Source: JANRIG01 sp033765235
GTDB taxonomy: Bacteria > Bacteroidota > Bacteroidia > Cytophagales > UBA9547
Assembly (NCBI GenBank): GCA_033765235.1
Contig: JANRIG010000030.1
Coordinates: 10,946-74,945 of the forward strand
Reading direction: 5' to 3'
DNA length: 64,000 nt
A program made the translations under genes and the position numbers. Of the stretch, positions 55,963-64,000 are shown one piece after another. Every line of letters starts with the position of its first letter. Position 1 is the first letter of the stretch. The notes beneath the pieces were generated by a model, which saw only the letters and a list, made by a program, of their open reading frames with translations, made no database searches and was not told the origin of the DNA.

Positions 55963-57468
55963 ATGCAAAAAATCACTCTAGGAGCTTATAAAATCAACCT
56001 TGAAGATGGCTTCATACGCCACATATACCACGATGATACAGAAATTATAAGAGGTATATACTCAGCAGTGCGCGACCACAACTGGGATACCGTGCCCTAC
56101 ACATTGAATTATTCCAAAAATGTAATCACAGAAACACATATACATCAAATATTTACATGTAGGTATGAAAAAGATCATATCAAATTTGAAGCAGCTTATG
56201 AATTGAAAGGTAGTGACACAGGGCAGTTTAGCATTACTATGAAAGGTAAAGCACGCACATCGTTTCAAAAAAACAGGGTAGGCTTTTGTATATTGCACCC
56301 CATAGAAGAATGTGCAGGCAATATATGCGATGTGACTCATGTAGATGGTGTACAAAAGCAATATAAGTTTCCCAAATACATTGACCCAAACCAGCCTATT
56401 TTAAATATCAAAGAAATGAAATGGGGAAAAGAACTTGGCATAGAGGCACATCTTACCTTTGAAGGCGACATATTTGAGATGGAAGACCAGCGCAACTGGA
56501 CAGACTGCTCATATAAAACCTATTGCACCCCCTTGGAGGTACCTTTTCCGGTCATGCTCCAAGTTGGCGATGAGGTGGCTCAAGAAATAAGGCTAAATAT
56601 CAAGGTGCTGAATGATGTGAATACAACTTCTAAGTCTATTACTGGTAATGCTGCAAAAGCTCCTAAAATATATTTGGGTATAGGTATTTCTACACATCGC
56701 AATACTCTCTCTGAAAACGAAATATCAGTACTCAAAAATCTTAATATTAATCATTTGCATGCTGATTTATACTTATTTCAGAATACATGGCAAGCACAAC
56801 TTACAAGAGCTGTGACACAGGCAAAATTGCTAAATGTAAAACTTGAATTAGTACTGCACCTGTCGCCCGATAAGCATCATGAAGAAATAAAGCTATTTTG
56901 CAGCCATGCAGAGCTGCTCAATGCAAACCTTATTTATACCATTAATATTCAGTTGTTTAGGCAGACAGGCATGAGTGCCGATGTGTCAATGCTTTTGATA
57001 AAAACATTGCGCAATGTGTATTCAAGCACACTCATAGGCACAGGTAGCGATGCCAATTTTGCTGAACTAAATCGTGATGTATTTGATTATGAAATGTATG
57101 ACTTCATCAGTTTTTCTGTAAACCCTCAGGTACATGCCTTTGACGATGTCACACTTATGGAAAATGCCGCTGCACAAGCCTATGCAGTAGAAACTTGCAT
57201 GCATCTGTTCAAAAACAAACCTGTGCATGTGACACCTATCACGCTAAGGCAAAGGTATAACCCCGTAGCCCAAGATATATATGATATACCCGTGCCACTA
57301 TCTGATGTGCGGCAAAATACACCATTTTGTGCAGAATGGACTCGCAAAAGCATAGAAGTATTAGCACGTTCGGGGGCAGCATCTGCCACTTATTTTGAAA
57401 CTGTAGGTCCCAGAGGAGTAATGGATGAAGTGCTATTTCCTGTAGGAGAGGTATTTATGAAATATTAG
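55963..57468 (+). CDS. D-apionate lactonase (ApnL) family protein
   Basis: A 501-residue protein from the ATG at 55963 (MQKITLGAYKINLEDGF); a TTG at 55921 would add 14 unsupported residues. The sequence matches ApnL-type proteins closely in key places: EIIRGIYSAVRDHNWDTVP near 29-47, KNRVGFCILHPIEECAG, and FEGDIFEMEDQRNWTDCSYKTYCTPL near 180-205. The C-terminal half looks like a TIM barrel with catalytic-type acidic residues. Known members open the lactone formed from apiose on the way to central metabolism. No other apiose genes are seen here, so another sugar lactone is possible. It lies divergent from the STAS pair. Confidence 0.72.
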   Translation: MQKITLGAYKINLEDGFIRHIYHDDTEIIRGIYSAVRDHNWDTVPYTLNYSKNVITETHIHQIFTCRYEKDHIKFEAAYELKGSDTGQFSITMKGKARTSFQKNRVGFCILHPIEECAGNICDVTHVDGVQKQYKFPKYIDPNQPILNIKEMKWGKELGIEAHLTFEGDIFEMEDQRNWTDCSYKTYCTPLEVPFPVMLQVGDEVAQEIRLNIKVLNDVNTTSKSITGNAAKAPKIYLGIGISTHRNTLSENEISVLKNLNINHLHADLYLFQNTWQAQLTRAVTQAKLLNVKLELVLHLSPDKHHEEIKLFCSHAELLNANLIYTINIQLFRQTGMSADVSMLLIKTLRNVYSSTLIGTGSDANFAELNRDVFDYEMYDFISFSVNPQVHAFDDVTLMENAAAQAYAVETCMHLFKNKPVHVTPITLRQRYNPVAQDIYDIPVPLSDVRQNTPFCAEWTRKSIEVLARSGAASATYFETVGPRGVMDEVLFPVGEVFMKY

Positions 57469-57633
57469 TTTTATTTATTGGTCAGTACCTCTTTTTATAG
57501 CAACATGTATTTGAGTCCAAGCATTGATTACGATATTAAGTCAATAATAATTAATTATTAAATCCTAAATCATAACTAATAGCATAACTTTTTTCGAATA
57601 TTATAGTAAAAGGTATCAACCAAATATAAAATT

Positions 57634-60600
57634 TTGCGTCTTTTATTAACGTGTGTTATCTTTTTTTCAGTTTTATACATTATTAAATGCCAAAATGCCT
57701 ACCACTTTTTTGAGCATTACAACATAGACGATGGGCTTCCTCAAAACCAAGTGAATCACATATTTCGCGACAGCAAAGGATATTTGTGGGTGGCCTGCAA
57801 CAAAAGTTTGGCAAAATATGACGGATATACATTTCAAAGCTTCAGCTCACCCGACTACGACTCCAGCATTTTATATAAAAGTGCACCTACGCAAATCATA
57901 GAAGATGATGAGGGCAATATATGGCTCACCCATAATAATGGGATAATAAAGTATAATTATGATGCAGACAGGTTCATAAATATGCACTTAGGAGATACTC
58001 TGCTGTCTAAGGGTTCAGACTGGATAGCTAAAGGTGCAGATGGGAGCTTGTGGATATCTGTGAAAGATGAATCATTGATAAACTATGATATAAAAACTAA
58101 TAAATATAAACGATATAAATATGATGTAAATAACCCCGATGGCATGCTCAAAGGTGGCATTAACTCACTGCATGTAGATGATGACGGGGTGGTATGGTTC
58201 ACCAGTTGGAGCAATGGCATAAGCAGATATAATGCTACCACAGATGACTTTACACACTATCTGCATGACCCAGCTGACACCAACAGCATCATTGATAAGC
58301 CTATCTTTGGCATGGCATCAGACTTAGAAGGAGGGCTATGGGTAGGTGCACATGACTATAGCGGCAGCGGCTACTACTTAGCAAGGCTTGATAAAAAAAC
58401 AGGCAAATTTATAAGATACAAAAGTGATAAAATATTGCACAGAGGAGGATATTACCGTATGGCAAGAGACAAATTTGGGAATATGTGGTTTGCATCGCTG
58501 CTATCGGGGGTTACCACTTACGATATGGCAAATAAAAAATTTTCTAACTATCAATATGATGCCCGAAGCAAAGAGAGCATTACTGAAAACGTGATTTCTT
58601 CCATACATATAGACTACGATAATAAGATGTGGCTTGGTACTGTCAACAGAGGACTTAACAAGACCGACCTCAACCTCAAGGACATATATGTAAATAATGT
58701 ATTGACACAGTTTAATGAAAATGACTTACACATACATAGGCTTGAAGAAGATATGAATCATAATATATGGATATCAGGTACCCAAGGCTTGTATATATAT
58801 GATATAAAAAATAATAAACTAAAAAAAATGCAACTCCCCGACAATGTAAGAGTGGTATATGATGTAATATATGCTTTGGACAAAATGATATATTATGCAA
58901 ATACAGGAGTTGCATATATGATAGACCCCAATACTTTCAAAATCACAAAACCTCATTTTAAGTACTATGGCGGACAACCAGTATTAAGATACGTTAAAAA
59001 TAAAAAAGGACAAGTATTTGCTATGGTATTTGACGGAGTGTATCTGCACCGCGACGGTAATATATTTGGAAAGCCTGAACTTTTGTATATCAATCCAAAA
59101 GCAAATAACGGACACGAAAGGCTATGCCACTATGAGTATGGTGATGATATTTTTTTGGGCTCCAGCGATTATTTCATTAGATATAATTCAAAAACCGATG
59201 AAACTGAGTCATTAAGTCCGCCAGTTAAGGGCATGGGCTTTATTTGCTCAATGTATAATATGAATGATACACTTTGGGTTGCGTTTACACAAAAATTGTA
59301 TAAATATTCGCTTAAGCAACATAAAGTAATATCCATAGAAAAGTATCAATATTTCAACAACGAGGAAGAGGTGATGCCCAGTGTATATCTATACTCTGAC
59401 AGTAATATGTGTATTAGCACCCATTTTGGGGTATTTTCTTATAACATTTATAGCAAAAAACATACCAAACTCAACTTTTATGACAATGATAGAATAAATC
59501 CTGATTTGCTGCTACAAACCTCAAAAGGCAAATATTACCTATCTACCAACATAGGATTTATAGAATTTGCCCCTGCAAAACTAAAATCATATATCAACTT
59601 TAAGCCCAAAGTGCAGCTCACAGGGTTATATTTATTCAACGAAAATGTAGTAGCAAATGATAAGCATAAGTCTATCACTCAAAATATTATTAATGCCTCA
59701 GATATTACATTTACACATGAGCAGTCTGTATTTGCTTTGGAAATGACCATGCTCAATATGATCAATTCACAAAATAACCAATATAAATATATACTCAAAG
59801 GCTTTGACAAGAAATGGAACTTTATAGGCTCGCGCAAGGTAGCCTCATTTACCAACCTGCCACCGGGCGACTATCAATTTATATATGCAGCAGCCAACGA
59901 AAACGAACTTTGGTCTGACGAAAAATACATTAATATACATATACTTCCACCGTTTTGGGAAACATGGTGGTTTCGCATTGCTGGCTTAATATCATTAGGC
60001 GGTGGTATATACGCATTTATATTTTTTAGAACATATAACATCAAAAAGCAAAAAGAGTATCTTGAAAAACAAGTAATATTACGCACCGCCGAGATAGTGA
60101 GCCAAAAAGAAGAAATATGGGCACAAAAAGAAGAAATAGAAGCTCAACAGCACAAAATAGCCGAGCTATACAAAGACGTGACAGATAGCATACACACAGC
60201 GCAAGCCATACAACAATCTATATTGCCTACGGCAGAAATGATAGATGCTATTTTTAATGAAAACTTCATACTCTACTTGCCCAAAGATATAGTGAGCGGA
60301 GACTATTATTGGTATCATGCAGATGATGATTATGCATACATAGGTGCCATTGACTGCACAGGGCATGGTGTGGCAGGAGCTTTCATGACGCTTATAGCCC
60401 ATAGTTTGATCAATAGAATTATCATTGAAAATGACCATATTATGCCCCATGAGCTACTGGATAAACTTAGTAACTACCTAATAAAAGCATTACACCAAGA
60501 GAGTGAAAAACCTATATCCAAAGATGGTATGGATGTAGCACTTTGCAGGTATGATAGGAATAATAATAAACTACACTTTGCAGGAGCCAACAACCCACTC

Positions 60601-60936
60601 TATTACATAAAAAATAATACCTTGGAAATACAAAAAGGAGATAATAACTCTGTAGGCCTGCAAATATTAGGCAAAAAATCAAAATTCACTTGTCATACAT
60701 TTGAAATAGAAGCCGGAGATATTTTCTACCTCTTTTCAGACGGATACGCGAGCCAATTTGGAGGTGAAATGGGGGACGAAAAAATGAAATATCATAGATT
60801 TAGAGAGGTTTTGCAGCAAAATTATATGCTTCCTCTGGATGTGCAGAAATACAAACTTTCACAATTTTTGGCATCGTGGCAAATAAGCTCAGCGCAGACC
60901 GATGATATATTGGTAATAGGGTTTAAAATACCATAA
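57634..60936 (+). CDS. Two-component-regulator-propeller sensor with SpoIIE-type PP2C phosphatase output
   Basis: A 1100-residue protein starting at TTG before a signal sequence (LRLLLTCVIFFSVLYII). About 14 Reg_prop-type beta-propeller repeats fill residues 20-650 (IWLTHNNGIIKYN, VWFTSWSNGISRYN, MWLGTVNRGLNKTD). A Y_Y_Y domain follows (about 690-775; YKYILKGFDKKWNFIGSRKVASFTNLPPGDYQF), then one transmembrane helix and a Gln/Glu coiled coil. The output is a PP2C domain: D885-IVSGD890, D907-CTGHG and a final TDDILVIGF, with all metal-binding acids present. It should dephosphorylate a STAS protein in response to a periplasmic signal. The STAS/HATPase pair 2 kb upstream is the obvious candidate. 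Confidence 0.92.
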   Translation: MRLLLTCVIFFSVLYIIKCQNAYHFFEHYNIDDGLPQNQVNHIFRDSKGYLWVACNKSLAKYDGYTFQSFSSPDYDSSILYKSAPTQIIEDDEGNIWLTHNNGIIKYNYDADRFINMHLGDTLLSKGSDWIAKGADGSLWISVKDESLINYDIKTNKYKRYKYDVNNPDGMLKGGINSLHVDDDGVVWFTSWSNGISRYNATTDDFTHYLHDPADTNSIIDKPIFGMASDLEGGLWVGAHDYSGSGYYLARLDKKTGKFIRYKSDKILHRGGYYRMARDKFGNMWFASLLSGVTTYDMANKKFSNYQYDARSKESITENVISSIHIDYDNKMWLGTVNRGLNKTDLNLKDIYVNNVLTQFNENDLHIHRLEEDMNHNIWISGTQGLYIYDIKNNKLKKMQLPDNVRVVYDVIYALDKMIYYANTGVAYMIDPNTFKITKPHFKYYGGQPVLRYVKNKKGQVFAMVFDGVYLHRDGNIFGKPELLYINPKANNGHERLCHYEYGDDIFLGSSDYFIRYNSKTDETESLSPPVKGMGFICSMYNMNDTLWVAFTQKLYKYSLKQHKVISIEKYQYFNNEEEVMPSVYLYSDSNMCISTHFGVFSYNIYSKKHTKLNFYDNDRINPDLLLQTSKGKYYLSTNIGFIEFAPAKLKSYINFKPKVQLTGLYLFNENVVANDKHKSITQNIINASDITFTHEQSVFALEMTMLNMINSQNNQYKYILKGFDKKWNFIGSRKVASFTNLPPGDYQFIYAAANENELWSDEKYINIHILPPFWETWWFRIAGLISLGGGIYAFIFFRTYNIKKQKEYLEKQVILRTAEIVSQKEEIWAQKEEIEAQQHKIAELYKDVTDSIHTAQAIQQSILPTAEMIDAIFNENFILYLPKDIVSGDYYWYHADDDYAYIGAIDCTGHGVAGAFMTLIAHSLINRIIIENDHIMPHELLDKLSNYLIKALHQESEKPISKDGMDVALCRYDRNNNKLHFAGANNPLYYIKNNTLEIQKGDNNSVGLQILGKKSKFTCHTFEIEAGDIFYLFSDGYASQFGGEMGDEKMKYHRFREVLQQNYMLPLDVQKYKLSQFLASWQISSAQTDDILVIGFKIP

Positions 60937-60947
60937 AATTATACAAA

Positions 60948-61697
60948 TTAACCCTTTACAAAATTGCGTTGCCTCACCGCTTCATACATGGCTACTCCGG
61001 CAGCTACAGATACATTGAGCGAGCCTACTTTGCCATACATAGGCAGCTTTGCAAGTTCATCTGCTTTTTTAAGCACTATTTCAGAAATGCCATATTCCTC
61101 AGAGCCTACTACTAATGCCAAAGGTCCGTCAAGGGGTATATCATACAATTGTTTTGTGGCTTTTTCGGTACATGCTACCACTTTTAGCCCTGAGTCTTTG
61201 AGGTATTTTATAGTTTTCTCTAGGCTGTCTTCTTTGCATACAGGCACATAACTGAGTGCTCCACTGGAGGTTTTCATCATGTCTGCATTGAGCATGGCAG
61301 AGCCCTTTTTAGGCATTACTATGGCATGCACACCTGCACACTCACAGCTACGTATGATGGCTCCTGCATTGCGCACGTCGGTGATTTCATCCAATATGAG
61401 TACAAAAGGATTTTCACCCAGCTCATACACATGGGTAATGATATGGTGCAGGTGCCCATAGCTCACAGGAGATATAAAGGCTACTACCCCTTGATGATTT
61501 TTAGTAGTCATGCCATTGATTTTGGCCTCAGGCACAAAGGCCAAATTTATAGACTGCTTTTGCGCAAGTTTTACCAAATCTCCAAACCCTTTAGAACTAT
61601 TGGAAATGAGTATTTTTTCTATTTGCCTTCCGGCACTCATACATTCCATTACAGCATGCATTCCGTATATGATATCAGATGTATTTTTTTTATTCAT
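60948..61697 (-). CDS. rlmB: 23S rRNA (guanosine-2'-O-)-methyltransferase RlmB
   Basis: A 249-residue SpoU-family enzyme from the ATG at 61697 (MNKKNTSDIIYGMHAV). A longer frame to 61781 runs into the preceding gene and is rejected. The N-terminal substrate-binding domain covers about 1-75. SPOUT motifs are NAGAIIRSCECAGV, LALVVGSEEYGIS and SLNVSVAAGVAMYEAVRQR, forming the knotted AdoMet site. It methylates G2251 in the peptidyl-transferase region of 23S rRNA. Its ATG overlaps the stop of the GWxTD gene by one base (TAATG), so translation may be coupled. It is convergent with the SpoIIE gene. Confidence 0.94.
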   Translation of the reverse strand: MNKKNTSDIIYGMHAVMECMSAGRQIEKILISNSSKGFGDLVKLAQKQSINLAFVPEAKINGMTTKNHQGVVAFISPVSYGHLHHIITHVYELGENPFVLILDEITDVRNAGAIIRSCECAGVHAIVMPKKGSAMLNADMMKTSSGALSYVPVCKEDSLEKTIKYLKDSGLKVVACTEKATKQLYDIPLDGPLALVVGSEEYGISEIVLKKADELAKLPMYGKVGSLNVSVAAGVAMYEAVRQRNFVKG

Positions 61698-62953
61698 TAT
61701 TTTTCTATTATACCTTTGCGCCAAAGCTCTACTGTGCCATTCCACACGTCTGTATAGTCTTTGGAGCGGTTGAGCTCCCAATAATAGTCGCCGTGTGTAT
61801 TAAGGCGAGCCATAAAGTCAAACCTCAGCGCAGGTATATTGGGCTTTTTGTAATATTCCCAAGTTTCTTTCATATCAGTACGCTTTACCTTGTCAGGCAT
61901 TCCAAATATTATATATACCATGCCTTGGTCTGTTTTCCAACCTTCTTTATAGCTTGTGAATAGTTTATTGGCTTGCTCCACCTTGCGGTAATAGTTTCGT
62001 ATCATTCTGCGCGCCAGTTCTTTATCTTGTCCTATGTCTATCCAAAAGTCGTCTAATTTTTTTTTCGGACTTGTAGATGCTTTCACAGCCTTTCGCTCCT
62101 CATCAGTGGCTATGTATATGATAGGGTCTGCCACATCTTTGAGCCGTGTGAGTTTTGGATATTTGCCTGTTACAGATATTACTTTTTTATGACAATTATC
62201 ATTTGTAGAGCAGTATATATAGGTGCCTTTTTTATGAAAATATATCTCATCTTCATTATCTACAGAAGCTGTGCTGTCGGGCTCAAGACTTAGCTCATTT
62301 TCATCATTGCTATTTATCAATTGCGGAGGGTAGGCAATATTAAAGGTGTACTTGATATATTTAATTCCTATACTTGTACTATTGTTTGAATGTATGTGTA
62401 AAGTATCATTCACATTAACATACCGCTCAAAGTATGGATATTTATTTTTATGATTCAGTAACATAATATCCCCGTAATTATGTTTTTCAAAAATTTTTAT
62501 GGCCGCATCATGTATATACTCATCATCATTTTCATTAGTATAATATTTAATAAACAGGTATGCAGTATTTGTATTGGGCTTGGGGATTTTGAATTTAAGT
62601 AATATTTCATGATTGCTGTATGGTGCAGCTTTCAGAGTGCGTTCGTGTTGAAATACTACATTTTTGCTCTCATAGCTTTCACACATACGGTATGATATAT
62701 ACCAGTATTGTTTTTGCATCAGTTGCTGCAGCAAGCCCGACTCCATACTAATATCTACTTTGAGCCACACAGCTATGGAGTCTCCATCTGTTTGCAATAT
62801 ATGCTTAGCCCACAATTCATCTTCCAAATCATATTGATATGCAAAATTCCATTTCGACATTCTACCTTGAGAAAATGTGAATAAACTGCAACACATCAGC
62901 CAAAATATTACTAGTATACGGATAGTAGCCATATGTATAACTATAAATCTCAT
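61697..62953 (-). CDS. GWxTD domain exported protein
   Basis: A 418-residue protein with a signal peptide (ATIRILVIFWLMCCSLFTFSQ); ATG at 62953 or at 62932. The middle is of unknown fold. The C-terminal ~140 residues are the GWxTD domain: LDDFWIDIGQDKELARRMIRNYYRKV, then YKEGWKTDQGMVYIIFGMPDKV and an ending ELWRKG. GWxTD proteins are frequent in Bacteroidota and have no assigned function. Its stop overlaps the start of rlmB. A periplasmic or outer-membrane location is inferred from the signal peptide. Confidence 0.88.
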   Translation of the reverse strand: MRFIVIHMATIRILVIFWLMCCSLFTFSQGRMSKWNFAYQYDLEDELWAKHILQTDGDSIAVWLKVDISMESGLLQQLMQKQYWYISYRMCESYESKNVVFQHERTLKAAPYSNHEILLKFKIPKPNTNTAYLFIKYYTNENDDEYIHDAAIKIFEKHNYGDIMLLNHKNKYPYFERYVNVNDTLHIHSNNSTSIGIKYIKYTFNIAYPPQLINSNDENELSLEPDSTASVDNEDEIYFHKKGTYIYCSTNDNCHKKVISVTGKYPKLTRLKDVADPIIYIATDEERKAVKASTSPKKKLDDFWIDIGQDKELARRMIRNYYRKVEQANKLFTSYKEGWKTDQGMVYIIFGMPDKVKRTDMKETWEYYKKPNIPALRFDFMARLNTHGDYYWELNRSKDYTDVWNGTVELWRKGIIEK

Positions 62954-63027
62954 TGCAAATCAACACACAAATATTATCAATTCATGAATAATATTAGTAT
63001 CTCTACCCAATAGCATATTGTTTTTAT

Positions 63028-63035
63028 TAACTTTG
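63028..63035 (+). promoter_or_regulatory. Candidate -7 box before the oxygenase gene
   Basis: TAACTTTG matches TANNTTTG and ends 11 bases before the ATG. No TTTG is at the right distance upstream. Confidence 0.3.
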
Positions 63036-63046
63036 TAGCATAATTA

Positions 63047-63847
63047 ATGGATATTATGCAATTTATCAACCCTTCATTGCTCCTGCCCGATAGTATTAAA
63101 GCACTTAGCCACAGCTATATACATGCTCAGCCTTATCCACACGTAGTGATAGACAATTTTTTAACATCAGACATGGCCACTCGCCTGCATGATAACTTTC
63201 CTACATATGATATATTTAACAAAAAATATCAAGGATATAATGAATACAAAGCTGAAGGTTCCAACTTTGAAGATTTTCATCCTGCTTTTACAGAACTCAA
63301 AAATATGGTGTCCTCGCCCCAATTTTGTCAATGGATATCTCAAATTACACAAATCGAAAGCCTGTTTGTAACTAATGATGCACTGGGCACTGGCTTGCAC
63401 CAAGGTAAAAAAGGCAGCTTTCTTGACATACATATAGACTTTAGCATGCACCATCTGCAAAATGTGTACCGCAGGCTCAATCTGCTCATATTTTTTAACC
63501 CCGGCTGGCAAGAAGAGTGGCAAGGCCACACTGAGCTTTGGAACCATGACATGACCCAATGTGTCCAAAAGGTATTACCCTCATTCAACAGAGCACTCTT
63601 ATTTCAGACTACAGGCAAGTCATACCACGGCTATGGCAAAATATCACCCCCGGAGCACATCACACGCAAGTCATTTTACAGCTACTTTTATACCACTACA
63701 CACGGCGACCAAAATAGTACTTACAACGACACCATATTTACCGCTCGCCCCGAAGAAAGCAAAGCCAAAAAGTTCACTACCAAAGTAAAAGAGGCAGCCA
63801 AAAATTTTGTAAAAAAGACATTGAAAAAATCAAATATTAAGTTTTAA
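63047..63847 (+). CDS. 2-oxoglutarate/Fe(II)-dependent oxygenase (prolyl-hydroxylase-like)
   Basis: A 266-residue protein. The N-terminal part has YPHVVIDNFLTSDMATRLHDNFP near 30-50, a start common to 2OG-Fe(II) oxygenases. The metal site is H-x-D in HIDFS (near 127-129), and the distal His is probably in KSYHGYGKI near 196, followed by ITRKSFYSYFY with the Arg that binds 2-oxoglutarate. A basic C-terminal tail of about 35 residues ends the protein. The substrate is unknown; hydroxylation of a peptide, sugar or small molecule is possible. The remaining 153 bases of the window show no feature I can support, apart from a weak 20-codon coding-like minus frame. Confidence 0.82.
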   Translation: MDIMQFINPSLLLPDSIKALSHSYIHAQPYPHVVIDNFLTSDMATRLHDNFPTYDIFNKKYQGYNEYKAEGSNFEDFHPAFTELKNMVSSPQFCQWISQITQIESLFVTNDALGTGLHQGKKGSFLDIHIDFSMHHLQNVYRRLNLLIFFNPGWQEEWQGHTELWNHDMTQCVQKVLPSFNRALLFQTTGKSYHGYGKISPPEHITRKSFYSYFYTTTHGDQNSTYNDTIFTARPEESKAKKFTTKVKEAAKNFVKKTLKKSNIKF

Positions 63848-64000
63848 GGGGTATTTCGCAAATAAATTTTGCCACTTCGTCATTTTTGGTGAGTTTTAAT
63901 CATTGGTGTATTTGTGACAAATTCAGCTTTCATATTAATTACCATATAATAATATAACATTTCACCCAAAACAAATCCCTGCAACCCCGCCCAATAATTT

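Noticed and set aside
57545..57560. 16-bp AT palindrome upstream of the SpoIIE gene
   Set aside because: All-A/T sequence of this length is expected by chance in such AT-rich intergenic DNA.
61698..61781. 28-residue N-terminal extension of RlmB
   Set aside because: It overlaps the GWxTD gene, and family members begin at about the MNKKN start.
1..64000. tRNA, rRNA, tmRNA or insertion-sequence genes
   Set aside because: The intergenic gaps were read for cloverleaf landmarks and transposase-like frames; none was found.
63848..64000. Minus-strand coding-like end (about 20 codons finishing CEIPLKT)
   Set aside because: Too short, bounded by stops, with no start or family match; could be chance.

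Overview
The window is chromosomal DNA from an AT-rich member of the Bacteroidota. The evidence is a gliding-motility-type C-terminal sorting domain next to a PorP/SprF protein, a second protein with a type A T9SS sorting tail, a TonB-dependent receptor with an N-terminal carboxypeptidase-like domain, BshB1 of bacillithiol synthesis, DUF2851, GWxTD and 7TM-DISM proteins. Promoters of the form TTTG-N20-TANNTTTG occur, strong Shine-Dalgarno sites are not apparent, and eight genes appear to start with TTG. I cannot place it below phylum; it may be an uncultivated lineage.

Layout. 1-12.4 kb is a cell-surface operon, cut by the left edge: a large unknown protein, two fibronectin-III proteins (one TANFOR-like), a seven-repeat FG-GAP/VCBS adhesin with a CHU_C tail, a PorP/SprF protein coupled to it by a TAATG overlap, and an outer-membrane barrel. 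12.7-28.8 kb is mostly housekeeping (apt, folK, tilS, purL, a LYS1-like dehydrogenase, a transketolase C-terminal half) with two sensor proteins, two glycosyltransferase-like proteins and several envelope proteins. 28.9-34.4 kb is a restriction-modification island: a type III Res-like helicase-nuclease, a small GxxExxY nuclease-like protein and a beta-class DNA methyltransferase. Its codon use differs from both flanks. Three copies of an 85-100 bp palindromic repeat lie in it, one on each side of the GxxExxY gene and one read in frame inside the methyltransferase gene. 34.5-43.1 kb holds a membrane pyrophosphatase, an unknown gene coupled to a GNAT protein, gmd, an ECF sigma/anti-sigma pair, bshB1 and a hydrolase. 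43.1-55.0 kb holds a secreted cupredoxin protein, a membrane protein coupled to a GH36-like glycosidase, polA, an aldose epimerase and a TonB receptor. 55.0-64.0 kb holds a STAS/HATPase partner-switching pair, an apionate-lactonase-family protein, a Reg_prop-SpoIIE phosphatase, rlmB, a GWxTD protein and a 2OG-Fe(II) oxygenase.

How genes work together. The adhesin/PorP-SprF pair fits type IX secretion and surface attachment. The STAS and HATPase proteins and the SpoIIE phosphatase 2 kb away have the parts of one partner-switching pathway. The most unusual feature is the palindromic repeat family. All three copies share ends of the form GTCNNNATTAGGATT / AATCCTAATNCNGAC and can fold into long hairpins. 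One is open for 31 codons, and the peptide it would encode resembles the 33-residue insert made by the copy inside the methyltransferase. This resembles in concept the protein-coding palindromic elements of Rickettsia, and with the GxxExxY gene it may form a mobile or co-evolving module.

No tRNA, rRNA, CRISPR array, insertion sequence or replication origin was recognised.
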